Shown: piece after piece, positions 33,938-42,709 of the stretch
Layout of the letters: the number at the start of each line of letters is the position of its first letter
Numbering within the stretch: position 1 is the first letter of the stretch
Origin: Cyclobacterium jeungdonense
GTDB taxonomy: Bacteria; Bacteroidota; Bacteroidia; Cytophagales; Cyclobacteriaceae
NCBI RefSeq assembly: GCF_010994275.1
Contig: NZ_WMCD01000012.1
Span: forward strand, 1 to 64,000
Length of the DNA stretch: 64,000 bases
Direction: 5' to 3'
Notes under the pieces: generated by a model
Database searches by the model: none
What the model saw: only the letters and a program-made list of their open reading frames with translations
What the model was told of the DNA's origin: nothing
Program-made: the position numbers and the translations under genes

Positions 33938-35533
33938 ATGAGGATTAATTTAGAAGAATGGAATGTTGAGAATCCGGAGTTTTGGAAAAAAAGGGGTAAA
34001 AAAATAGCTTACAGGAACCTCTGGCTATCTATCCCTGCTCTGTTGCTATCTTTTGCAGTTTGGATGATGTGGAGCATAATTACCACCAAAATGAAAGAAT
34101 ATAGTTTCCATTTTGGAATGATTACACCAGACATGTCTGAAGAAATGGTGAAAGAGCAACTGGCGGTAATAAATAACCTGTATTACACCTTACCTGCCAT
34201 AGCCGGACTTGCCGGAGCCACACTTAGGATTCCAAATTCTTTCCTCATAGCACTTGGAGGAGGACGCAATGTGGTTTTTACTACAACCGCACTTTTGCTG
34301 ATACCTGCCTTTGGAGTTGGATATGCCTTGGCAGATCAAAGCACGCCTTACTTTACTTTTGCCGTACTGGCCCTGTTGTCCGGTTTTGGCGGAGGGAATT
34401 TTGCATCCTCAATGAGCAACATCAGTTATTTTTTTCCGAAGAGAATGCAGGGAACATCCCTTGGACTAAATGCAGGTATAGGTAATCTTGGGGTGGGAAT
34501 TATGCAAAAAATGATTCCTTTTGTTATTGGGATCTATCTTTTTTCAGCGGTAGGCTCAGGGGGTGAGGTGGTAGATGGTCAACCCCTTGCCGGTTTACAA
34601 AATGCAGGCTGGATTTGGATCCCTATTGTTTTTGCAGCTGTAACCGCTTTTTTTGGGATGAACAATGTGATAACGGGAACTCCTAAACTTCCAACCACTC
34701 TCCAAGGTATTTTAAAAACTTTATTTATGGTAGGAATTGGGCTTGTAACTGCTGCTGTCGGTTCATATTTGCTGGTTGGGCTTGAGATCAATATGTGGAT
34801 AGTGCTCCCTGTAGTGGTTTTACTTACCCTTCTACTTATGAAAAATCTTAGTCCCGCAGAAATTAAACAAAGCCTTAATAAGCAGTTTTCTATTCTAAAT
34901 GATAAGCATAACTGGATTATGACCATTATTTATACAATGACCTTTGGGTCATTTATCGGATTTTCTGCTGCATTTCCAAAACTTTGCCAGGATTTATTTG
35001 TCTATACAGATCCAGAAAATCCACAATTTACCAATCCCAATGCGCCCGATTTCCTTACCTGGGTGTTTATAGGACCGATGCTTGGGGCACTGGTAAGACC
35101 GTTAGGGGGTTGGTTGTCAGATAAAATAAAAAGCGGCTCCAGGGTTACTACATACAGTACTATAGTTACGGTGATTGCGACTTTGGCAGTGGCCTATTTC
35201 GTGGTACAGGCCAGAGATAGTGCGAGCCCGGAGATTTACTGGTGGCCTTTCTTTGCCTGTTTTATGGTTTTGTTTATTACTACAGGGATTGGGAATGGTT
35301 CTACTTTTAGAAGTATTCCCTACATATTCAGCAAGGAAAAAGCAGGTCCGGTTCTAGGATGGACTTCGGCAATTGCTGCTTACGGGGCATTCATTATCCC
35401 CAATGTTTTTGGTGAGCAAATTCAATTGGGTACACCTGAATTTGCCCTCTATGGATTTGCCGTTTATTATCTGCTGTGCTTGGTGCTTAACTGGTGGTAC
35501 TACGATAGAAAAGGATCTGGAATTCATTGCTAA
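33938..35533 (+). CDS. second NarK-type nitrate/nitrite transporter
   Basis: A 531-aa major facilitator protein, with the conserved helix-2 Arg in GLAGATLRIPNSF, the Gly-rich nitrate signature GGGNFASSMSNISYFFPK, and a second signature GIGNGSTFRSIPYIF. A long loop after residue 200 and another with DPENPQFTNPN near 365 are typical of NarK2-like members. Paired NarK1/NarK2 transporters often divide proton-coupled nitrate uptake and nitrate/nitrite exchange. It is co-transcribed with the first transporter. Confidence 0.9.
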   Translation: MRINLEEWNVENPEFWKKRGKKIAYRNLWLSIPALLLSFAVWMMWSIITTKMKEYSFHFGMITPDMSEEMVKEQLAVINNLYYTLPAIAGLAGATLRIPNSFLIALGGGRNVVFTTTALLLIPAFGVGYALADQSTPYFTFAVLALLSGFGGGNFASSMSNISYFFPKRMQGTSLGLNAGIGNLGVGIMQKMIPFVIGIYLFSAVGSGGEVVDGQPLAGLQNAGWIWIPIVFAAVTAFFGMNNVITGTPKLPTTLQGILKTLFMVGIGLVTAAVGSYLLVGLEINMWIVLPVVVLLTLLLMKNLSPAEIKQSLNKQFSILNDKHNWIMTIIYTMTFGSFIGFSAAFPKLCQDLFVYTDPENPQFTNPNAPDFLTWVFIGPMLGALVRPLGGWLSDKIKSGSRVTTYSTIVTVIATLAVAYFVVQARDSASPEIYWWPFFACFMVLFITTGIGNGSTFRSIPYIFSKEKAGPVLGWTSAIAAYGAFIIPNVFGEQIQLGTPEFALYGFAVYYLLCLVLNWWYYDRKGSGIHC

Positions 35534-35638
35534 TTAAATTTTTCTTATGAAAAGGCCAAAAAAGTGCGGAAGATCAGGTTAAGCTTGCTGATATTAGTAT
35601 CTTTAATCATTAGTGAAACCTAATTGAAGTTTTTGATT

Positions 35639-36694
35639 ATGTTCAAACTATTTCAAACCCTTAACCGGATAGCAGTGATCAAAGCCACGATTGCCGTGGT
35701 ATTTGTGGCTTTTTTGGTTTTGCTCGGATCCCGTGATTTGCAAAATTTTGATCCAGCACTAATTTCCTACTTGATCGGAACTTTATTTGCCGTATTTGGC
35801 ATCGCCTACCGATATTCTGTCTGGCTGCAAAGACCACCCACCCGCCTTTACTGGCGTAGGAGTATGAGCTTTTTGTTCAGCAAGGATTTCATTCAGTATG
35901 TCTTGCGCTCCATCAGGCTGTTTTTTAAAAATATCCTTTTACAACGGTTCATAGCCCATCGTAGCAAAACTCGTTGGGCCGGACATTTTCTCATGGCCAT
36001 TGGCTGTTTATTAGCATTTGCTATTACCATCCCGCTTACCTTCGGCTGGATTCACTTTGAGTTAAGGCCAGGTGATGATGTTACCTATTACGCCAAAGTT
36101 TTTGGTTTTGATGCCGGGACTTTTCCACTGGGATCCGTTCAGGCATTCGTAGCATTCCACGGATTGGTTTGGTGCTCATTTTTAGTCATCATCGGTTCGG
36201 TGATGATGATGAAGCGAAGGGTGACAGACGGTGGGCTAATAGCTACCCAATCATTTTCCGAAGATTTACTACCGTTGATCTTACTTATCGCTATTTCAGT
36301 GACAGGGCTTGGCATATCCTACGATTATACGTTTCTCCAAGGCAAAACCTACCAGTTTATGGCCGTTACCCATGCGATTGTCGTGATTTTATGGCTGGTA
36401 TGGCTACCTTTTGGAAAGTTTTTTCATATTTTCCAACGTCTCGCCCAATTGGGTGCAAACCTGTACAAGCATGAAGGGGAGCGCAGAGGAATGGCAACCT
36501 GTGAACACACTGGACAGGAGTTTGCTACCCAATTGCATGTGAATGACCTCAAGACCCTTACCAAGGAACTAGGATTTGATTATGATAAAAAGGACGGAAG
36601 AAATCATTTGGATCTTAGCCCTGAAGGCAAGCGTTCGGCTTTGGCAAAAGCCCATTTTGAGGCAAGAAAGGAATCAGGAAAATTCTTTGGATAA
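35639..36694 (+). CDS. membrane cytochrome b-like subunit of the nitrate reductase operon
   Basis: ATG 35639 is chosen over the TTG at 35624 (351 aa). About six membrane helices are visible; conserved His sit near the membrane faces in KTRWAGHFLMAIG, VAFHGLVWCSF, VTHAIVVILW and GKFFHIF, enough for two b haems. The C-terminal 75 residues are a charged cytoplasmic domain with one Cys. The plan recalls NarI/DsrM-type quinol oxidases. It is placed between the transporters and the molybdenum subunit, so it probably feeds quinol electrons to the ferredoxin or Rieske subunits (inference). Confidence 0.7.
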   Translation: MFKLFQTLNRIAVIKATIAVVFVAFLVLLGSRDLQNFDPALISYLIGTLFAVFGIAYRYSVWLQRPPTRLYWRRSMSFLFSKDFIQYVLRSIRLFFKNILLQRFIAHRSKTRWAGHFLMAIGCLLAFAITIPLTFGWIHFELRPGDDVTYYAKVFGFDAGTFPLGSVQAFVAFHGLVWCSFLVIIGSVMMMKRRVTDGGLIATQSFSEDLLPLILLIAISVTGLGISYDYTFLQGKTYQFMAVTHAIVVILWLVWLPFGKFFHIFQRLAQLGANLYKHEGERRGMATCEHTGQEFATQLHVNDLKTLTKELGFDYDKKDGRNHLDLSPEGKRSALAKAHFEARKESGKFFG

Positions 36695-36714
36695 AAATAT
36701 AAAGAGGTAAAGGA

Positions 36715-38934
36715 ATGGCGAAACTACCAGCATCAGTTGAAAAAATAATAGATAAATATGGGCCTCACAAAGCTTACCCACCACAAAGTGGCTTTGAAGG
36801 TAGCCATGAGCCTGATAAATTGGTAAAAACGCATTGTTGCTATTGTGGCATGCAGTGTGGCATCCAGCTTAAAGTGAAAGATAATAAAATTGCAGGATTC
36901 GAACCCTGGATGGAATTCCCCTTTAATGAAGGACGGCTTTGCCCAAAAGGGGTACAACGATACATGCAAAACAACCATCCTGACCGACTGATGGATCCAA
37001 TACAGCGAGTAGAAGGTGCCGGTTTTGAGCCGATAAGTTGGGAACAGGCAATGAGTAAAACCATTAGCGAAATCAAACGCATTCAAGCCAAATATGGCAA
37101 TGATGCATTTGCCATGTTGTCCGGTGTATCGCTGACCAATGAAAAGAGCTACATGATTGGTAAGTTTGCCCGTGTAGCCCTAAAGACCGCCAATCTTGAC
37201 TACAATGGACGTTTGTGCATGGTAAGTGCGGGTGGAGGTAATAAAAAAGCATTTGGATTGGACAGGGCTTCAAATAGCTGGGCTGATTTAAAACATGCTG
37301 AAGTTATACTAGTCGCTGGGGCAAACATCAGCGAAACCTTCCCGACATTGACCCATTACATCTGGCAAGCAAGGGATAAGGGAGCAAAGTTAATCGTCGT
37401 TGATCCTAGAGTTATTCCTCTTGCAAGAACCGCCGACCTACATTTACCCGTTAAACCCGGAGGTGATTCAGCTCTTTTTGGTGCCATCCTAAAAATTATG
37501 GTGGACAATGACTGGATTGATCATGATTTTATCAACAATCATACTTCCGGCTTCGAGGAAGCCATTGAAGCCGTAAAAGATTATGATTTGGATTGGGCAG
37601 AAAAAACAACTGGGATACCCAAGGAGCAGATTTTAGAAGCCGCAACCCTTTGGGGCAAAGCAAAATCCAGCTTTTTACTTCACGCCAGAGGAATAGAGCA
37701 CCACAGCAAAGGAGTGGAAAATGTATTGAGCTGTATCAATATAGTATTGGCATCAGGTCGAATAGGAAAACCCTACTGCGGGTATGGTACTATAACCGGG
37801 CAAGGAAATGGACAAGGAGGTAGAGAGCATGGTCATAAATGCGATCAGCTGCCAGGGAATAGGGATATTACCAATCCCGAACATAGAAAATATATTTCTG
37901 AAGTCTGGGGAATAGACGAAAAAGACATGCCCGGTAAGGGGTTAACTGCCTATGAACAAATAGAGGCCATTCATAGAGGCGAAATAAAGGGTATGATCTC
38001 TATTTGCTTCAATCCGCTGGTTTCTTTGCCTAACAATAATTTTGTAAGGGAAGCTTTAGAAAAGCTAGAATTTTACATTTGTATTGATACATTTCTCTCT
38101 GAAACTGCCCGGCATGCGGATATTGTTATGGCCGGTTCGCTTCACGAAGAAGAAGATGGTACCGTAACTACCGCCGAAGGAAGAGTGGTAAGGATCAATG
38201 AAGCGGTTTCTCCTCCCGGAAATACACGCAGAGATGGTCAGATTTTAATGGAGATCGCCGATCGTCTTGGTGTCGGAGACAAATTTAATTACCCTACCAG
38301 CGAGGATATATTCAATGAATTAAGGGTGGCCTCAAAGGGAGGCACAGCCGATTACTTCGGGATAACCTATAAGAAAGTCGTAGATAATATGGGCGTTTTT
38401 TGGCCCTGCCCCTCAGAAGATCATCCGGGGACACCTCGCCTTTGGGAAGACCGAAAATTTAAAACGTCAGATGGTAAAGCCCATTTTAACCCGGTTTCCT
38501 ACAGGCCTCCTGCTGAAAGAACCGATAAAGAGTATCCCATTTTACTGACGACGGGAAGGGTAGTCTCCCAATACTTGAGTGGAACATCAACACGCAGAAT
38601 AGGTAAATTGGTAGATCAATACCCTGAACCCTTACTGGAAATTCATCCAAAATTGGCTTTCCAGTACGGAATAGAAGACAGGGATATGATAAAAGTGATA
38701 ACCAGAAGAGGAGAGGCTGAATTTCCTGCTCAAATTGTAGAAACGATCAGAGAGGATACTGTTTTTATTCCTTATCACTGGGGTGGGAAACAATCCGCAA
38801 ATCAGCTTACAATTGGCACGCTGGATCCGGTCTCAAAAATACCGGAATTTAAGGTATGTGCCTGTCAGCTAATAGTAACAGGTAAAAAATCGACACAAGA
38901 ACTTACTGACACAGCTTATCAAAGCTATACATAA
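36715..38934 (+). CDS. cytoplasmic molybdopterin nitrate reductase, Nas type
   Basis: 739 aa, with no Tat signal, so it is cytoplasmic. The N-terminal 4Fe-4S site is CCYCGMQC with GRLCPKG further on, followed by the bis-MGD domains. The Mo ligand is the Cys in NGRLCMVSA (near residue 166). GQGNGQGGREHGHKCDQLPG is the typical nitrate reductase substrate-funnel segment of Nas/Nap enzymes, and the C-terminal cofactor domain contains TTGRVVSQYLSGTSTRR. It reduces nitrate to nitrite. It lacks the C-terminal BFD-type domain of many assimilatory enzymes and is grouped with membrane and ferredoxin subunits, so a quinol-linked role is likely. Confidence 0.9.
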   Translation: MAKLPASVEKIIDKYGPHKAYPPQSGFEGSHEPDKLVKTHCCYCGMQCGIQLKVKDNKIAGFEPWMEFPFNEGRLCPKGVQRYMQNNHPDRLMDPIQRVEGAGFEPISWEQAMSKTISEIKRIQAKYGNDAFAMLSGVSLTNEKSYMIGKFARVALKTANLDYNGRLCMVSAGGGNKKAFGLDRASNSWADLKHAEVILVAGANISETFPTLTHYIWQARDKGAKLIVVDPRVIPLARTADLHLPVKPGGDSALFGAILKIMVDNDWIDHDFINNHTSGFEEAIEAVKDYDLDWAEKTTGIPKEQILEAATLWGKAKSSFLLHARGIEHHSKGVENVLSCINIVLASGRIGKPYCGYGTITGQGNGQGGREHGHKCDQLPGNRDITNPEHRKYISEVWGIDEKDMPGKGLTAYEQIEAIHRGEIKGMISICFNPLVSLPNNNFVREALEKLEFYICIDTFLSETARHADIVMAGSLHEEEDGTVTTAEGRVVRINEAVSPPGNTRRDGQILMEIADRLGVGDKFNYPTSEDIFNELRVASKGGTADYFGITYKKVVDNMGVFWPCPSEDHPGTPRLWEDRKFKTSDGKAHFNPVSYRPPAERTDKEYPILLTTGRVVSQYLSGTSTRRIGKLVDQYPEPLLEIHPKLAFQYGIEDRDMIKVITRRGEAEFPAQIVETIREDTVFIPYHWGGKQSANQLTIGTLDPVSKIPEFKVCACQLIVTGKKSTQELTDTAYQSYT

Positions 38935-38991
38935 AGTGATTAAATCGAGCTTTGAGCAATAACTGAATTTTAAAATTTAAAACCTGAAATT

Positions 38992-39561
38992 ATGCCGGAA
39001 ACCAATTACAATCACGAAATGGCCTTTTTTGTAGACATGCAACGATGTATTGGGTGCCATGCCTGTGAAATGGCCTGTGCTGAATGCGAAACAAATGGGC
39101 AGGAAAGTATGATTCACGTAAATTACGTAAACCGGGCCGTAAGTACGCAGACCACCGTTCAGGTCTGTATGCATTGTGAAGACCCTACCTGTGCCAATGT
39201 TTGCCCGGCAGATGCCATTCATCAGGACGATTTTGGAGTAGTACATACCGCCAATACTTCAAGGTGTATTGGATGCTCAAACTGCGTGCTGGCCTGTCCT
39301 TTTGGAGTGCCTAAAAAAGAGGAAAAAGCAGAACTTATGATGAAATGTAACATGTGTTATGACCGAACCAGCGTGGGTAAAAAACCAATGTGCGCAACGG
39401 TTTGTCCTAGCCAGGCCCTTTTTTATGGTACAGTAAAAGAAATAGAAGAAATGAGACCCGATAGTGTTCCTGTCAATTCCTTCAAATTTGGAAACCAGGA
39501 GGTAAAAACCAAGGTAAATGTTATGATGCCCAAAGGCACCCACACATTAATAGTTGAATAA
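38992..39561 (+). CDS. four-cluster ferredoxin subunit (DmsB/NrfC-like)
   Basis: 189 aa with 16 Cys in four groups: CIGCHACEMAC, CMHCEDPTCANVCP, CIGCSNCVLACP and CNMC with CATVCP, matching a four [4Fe-4S] electron-transfer subunit as in DmsB, PsrB and NrfC. It has no signal peptide and would sit in the cytoplasm with the Mo subunit. It lies 57 bp after the reductase gene and 13 bp before the Rieske gene. It wires the catalytic subunit to the membrane part. Confidence 0.9.
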   Translation: MPETNYNHEMAFFVDMQRCIGCHACEMACAECETNGQESMIHVNYVNRAVSTQTTVQVCMHCEDPTCANVCPADAIHQDDFGVVHTANTSRCIGCSNCVLACPFGVPKKEEKAELMMKCNMCYDRTSVGKKPMCATVCPSQALFYGTVKEIEEMRPDSVPVNSFKFGNQEVKTKVNVMMPKGTHTLIVE

Positions 39562-39574
39562 ACAATTCAATAAA

Positions 39575-40093
39575 ATGGACGAAAAAAAACCTGATAAAGT
39601 ACCCAATTGGAAAAGGGATTTTCCGATACAGAAAAAAAAGGCAACTCATGTAAGCCGCAGGGAATTTGCCAAATACCTGGGTCTGTTTTCCGGGACACTT
39701 GCCTTAGGGAATGGAGCAATAGTTATCAAATCTCTTTATTTTCCTGAAGAAGAATTAAAGGGAGAACATTTTGTGTGCAATCAGGCTGATGTGCCTGTAG
39801 GTGAAATGTTCCAGTTTGAAGTAGCGGGCACTACCGTGGTGCCGTATATACTTATTCATCTGGAGGATAATGAGTGGAGGGCATTCGAACAAAAATGCAC
39901 ACACTTGGCTTGCGCCGTTCGATATAGAGCGGATATCGAAAAAATAGAATGCCCGTGCCACAAAGGGTACTTTAATCCAAGAACAGGAGATGTCCTGCAG
40001 GGACCACCCCCAAGACCACTGCCACAATTGGCGGTGGTGGTAAAAGATGGGCAAATTTATGTGAAAGCCAAAGATCAGGAAAAATTCATTTAG
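39575..40093 (+). CDS. Rieske 2Fe-2S protein with a Tat-type N-terminus
   Basis: 172 aa from ATG 39575. A twin-arginine motif SRREFAKYLG followed by a hydrophobic segment (residues about 30-55) should anchor it in the membrane with the Rieske domain outside. The cluster motifs are CTHLAC and CPCHKGYF, and GPPPRPLP is the usual proline loop. It resembles the Rieske proteins of quinol-oxidising cytochrome complexes. Finding it in a Nas-type nitrate operon is unusual; haloarchaeal nar operons carry an analogous Rieske/cytochrome b pair. Confidence 0.88.
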   Translation: MDEKKPDKVPNWKRDFPIQKKKATHVSRREFAKYLGLFSGTLALGNGAIVIKSLYFPEEELKGEHFVCNQADVPVGEMFQFEVAGTTVVPYILIHLEDNEWRAFEQKCTHLACAVRYRADIEKIECPCHKGYFNPRTGDVLQGPPPRPLPQLAVVVKDGQIYVKAKDQEKFI

Positions 40094-40095
40094 CC

Positions 40096-40353
40096 ATGAG
40101 TAATTACAGAAGATCGCAAAACCAGGCGCACCCCAATAAAACCAATGCATTGATGACTGGAATTCTTGTGCTGCTCATACTCTTTGTCAGCATACAGATA
40201 TGGTTCTTGTTTGGCGCCCTAAACAATGCACTAAGAGAAAATTTTAATTTTGCACTCACAACTTTTATCGGTTCATCCATTTTAGCAGTAGCCTCATTTT
40301 GGTTGCTGCGCTACTTGCCTGATCCAATTGACTCTCCGGATAACGAATTATAA
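40096..40353 (+). CDS. small membrane protein closing the nitrate operon, 85 aa
   Basis: Two membrane helices (about residues 18-40 and 50-70) with a basic N-terminus and acidic C-terminus. It starts 2 bp after the Rieske stop, so it is co-translated. I know no family for it; a membrane anchor or assembly partner for the reductase complex is likely from position. Confidence 0.65.
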   Translation: MSNYRRSQNQAHPNKTNALMTGILVLLILFVSIQIWFLFGALNNALRENFNFALTTFIGSSILAVASFWLLRYLPDPIDSPDNEL

Positions 40354-40564
40354 ATGTTTTTTAGCTACCTTTTTGCTGATATAGACGGTATGGGTTTTTC
40401 CAAATTGATCCGGCTCTTTCACCGAGGCGACTTCAAATATCAAGTTCTGATTGCCGTCGTGGTCGACCAGATGTTCCTTAAGAATTTCCTCCAATGTTTC
40501 TTTGGAGATGGATACCCAGATAATTTTGAGATCCTTTAACTGAGTTCCTTTGCCGATGTAGGTT
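40348..40564 (-). CDS. small YIGKG-type protein, copy 2
   Basis: The minus strand is open through YIGKGTQLKDLKIIWVSI, HLVDHDGN and FEVASVKEPDQFGKTH to TAA at 40348-40350, without the internal stop seen in the copy at 12963. There is no ATG in frame before a TAA 12 nt upstream of YIGKG, so expression is doubtful. A dispersed repeat (40565-40661) abuts the 5' end, in the same relation that repeat copy A has to norB. The family is unknown. Confidence 0.45.
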
Positions 40565-40661
40565 ATTTCATCTGTTTATATTTTTTTTTCAGCGGTCAGA
40601 TGGAATCTCGCATGCCTGATAATCATCCCTCTGTGTGTCGATCTCGTCATGCTCGATTTCA
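40565..40661 (-). repeat. dispersed intergenic repeat, copy B
   Basis: Minus strand from TGAAATCGAGCATGACGA to ATAAACAGATGAAAT; same ends as the copy before norB. Its tail leads into the YIGKG ORF. Confidence 0.75.
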
Positions 40662-40775
40662 TGTGTTAATAATTGTTTTTTATAGGTCACATAGCCTGTC
40701 CCATACTAAATCGGGAGAATCTCTCATGTTTTAAAATCATCCCTCCGTAGGTAGCCCTCGTCATGCTCGATTTCA
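40656..40775 (-). repeat. dispersed intergenic repeat, copy D, in tandem with copy B
   Basis: Minus strand begins TGAAATCGAGCATGACGA and ends AACACATGAAAT, sharing its last bases with the start of copy B. The middle has diverged more than in the other copies. Confidence 0.65.
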
Positions 40776-41602
40776 AATTGTGACATGACGTTTACTATTT
40801 AAGGTTTGAAATTTGATTGAGAGAAAGGCGGCTGCCATAGCCAAGGGCCGGGCAAAAAAATGGGGGAAGGATTCCTCTGGAAAATCCAATATTTTGAGCG
40901 GGCCAAGCGTACCCTTGGCGGATGGATCGCAGCCCCCATCTTTGCGTTAATCACAATTCACAACCGGAAACAGGATAGGCCATGTTACTGGAAAAGCTGC
41001 AATAAAAAAGAATCAGGGAATGATGCTTAGCAGTAAAAGGGTTTATCCATCTATAGAAAACAGGAGGATTTTGGACGAATTAAGTTGAAAAAGGACGTCA
41101 GAAAAAATCATTGACATTGAAAGCGAATTTGATAAATAAAATAAAAATGCTCACTAAAAATTGTTGGTGTGCATTAAGAAATGAAGAAAGTTAGCCTACA
41201 AGAGAACATTAATACGATTTACGAAACGGCATCTGGTTGTTTTAGAATAATCCTCGACTTCGCGACATTAGGAATCGTTGAAGACTTGCTCCGAGACGAC
41301 TTCAAATACGTTTGGGTACATAAGCATTTGGCGGGTGCGTAATCGGAATGGAAGAAGTATGAACTTCCAATCCTTCCGACAATGGAGAATAAAAAGAGCT
41401 TGGAAAGAGGAGTACGGTATGACTTTATCCTTGAAACTAGCGAATTCCCTAAGCTACTACCGCAATTATTTGCTATCACTACTCGATAACCCTGAAATTG
41501 GTTGAAATAATTTCGGGAATCAGGAAGTTTTGAAGGCCAAATAGATTTCACAATAACCGTTTTGAAATTAGGCGATAATGACATTTATGGGTATTATTAT
41601 GT
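40776..41602. other. intergenic stretch with a doubtful 53-codon ORF
   Basis: No recognised gene. An ATG frame at 41181-41342 (plus) reads KKVSLQENINTIYETASG and ends HKHLAGA; it has coding-like composition but no known relative and may be a relic. The LysR promoter should lie near 41560-41600. Confidence 0.4.
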
Positions 41603-42496
41603 ATGTTCGATTTCCGTCTTAAAGTATTCAATACTGTTGCCAGAAGGTTAAGTTTCACGAAAGCTGCCGAAGAATTACATATAACGCAGCCTGCGGTGAC
41701 CAAGCATATAAAGGAACTGGAAAACCAGTTTAATCTTGCCTTTTTCGACAGAAGAGGAAATAAGGTGCAGCTTTCTCCTGCCGGAGAGGTACTTCTGAAA
41801 CATACCGAAGAGATAAAGGAAATATACAGACAGATAGAATTCGACCTAAACCAACTCAATCAAACCTTTAAAGGTGTCCTCCATATAGGATCCAGTACAT
41901 CTATTACACAATATATTTTACCCCCTTTACTGGCCCGGTTTCACAAGATCCACCAGGATGTACGGGTAGAACTGTTCAGTGGAAACTCCGAGCAGATTGA
42001 GCAGGCCCTGTTAAATAAAAAAATTGAAGTTGGGGTGATTGAAGGTAAATCCAAACGCCGGGAAATTCACTATACGCCATTCCTAAAAGACGAAATTGTA
42101 CTGGTGTGCAGCAGTAAAAATACGTTGGCAAAAAAAGATGAAATCATGCCGGAAGAGCTGAAAAAAATCCCTCTCTTATTGAGAGAACCGGGCTCGGGAA
42201 CGCTGGAAGTAACTGCTGATGCGTTAAAGCAAAAGGGAATTAACCTTGCTGAACTCCAGGTCGAAATGCAGCTGGGAAGTACCGAAGCTATTAAATCCTA
42301 CATGCAGCATTCTGATTGTATGGCCTTTGTGTCTTTACATGCAATCCTCAACGAGCTGAAAAACGGAACCCTGAAAATTATCGAGATTAAAAAGTTGCAA
42401 ATTCACCGGGATTTCTACTTTATAACTCCTCAGGGACCCGAAGGGGGGCTCCCCGCATTAATCATCCAATATTTGATTAGGAACCATAATTTTTGA
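41603..42496 (+). CDS. LysR-family regulator
   Basis: 297 aa. The N-terminal winged helix-turn-helix contains SFTKAAEELHITQPAVTKHIKELE, followed by the LysR substrate-binding domain (SSTSITQYILPPLL onwards). It lies 213 bp before cysJ on the same strand, and that gap has an ATAAC-N5-GTTAT dyad of LysR type. CysB or Cbl-like control of the sulfite reductase genes is likely, perhaps also of the nitrate operon upstream. The effector is unknown. Confidence 0.88.
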   Translation: MFDFRLKVFNTVARRLSFTKAAEELHITQPAVTKHIKELENQFNLAFFDRRGNKVQLSPAGEVLLKHTEEIKEIYRQIEFDLNQLNQTFKGVLHIGSSTSITQYILPPLLARFHKIHQDVRVELFSGNSEQIEQALLNKKIEVGVIEGKSKRREIHYTPFLKDEIVLVCSSKNTLAKKDEIMPEELKKIPLLLREPGSGTLEVTADALKQKGINLAELQVEMQLGSTEAIKSYMQHSDCMAFVSLHAILNELKNGTLKIIEIKKLQIHRDFYFITPQGPEGGLPALIIQYLIRNHNF

Positions 42497-42638
42497 TTAT
42501 ACACGTGTAAGAGAAATAACAGGGCAATCAGTCCATTTCCTTTTTTGGAAGAACTTTAATTAAGGATATTTCCTTTTGAAAATGAGCCAGATTTGAGGTC
42601 CCGATATCCTTCAATTATTATTTCACATTGCTCTCCCT

Positions 42639-42653
42639 ATAACTAATGGTTAT
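42639..42653. promoter_or_regulatory. LysR-type dyad upstream of cysJ
   Basis: ATAAC-TAATG-GTTAT is a perfect 5-bp dyad with the T-N11-A spacing favoured by LysR regulators. It lies just upstream of the cysJ -33/-7 promoter. Confidence 0.5.
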
Positions 42654-42672
42654 CCAATATTAATATTTGCAA

Positions 42673-42704
42673 TTGGTATTTAAATTTCTTGCACGCTAAT
42701 TTTG
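42673..42704 (+). promoter_or_regulatory. cysJ promoter, Bacteroidetes type
   Basis: TTGG at 42673 (-33) and TAATTTTG at 42697-42704 (-7, consensus TAnnTTTG) are 20 bp apart. The -7 box ends 5 bp before the ATG at 42710, so the mRNA would be leaderless or nearly so. Confidence 0.55.
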
Positions 42705-42709
42705 TTGCC

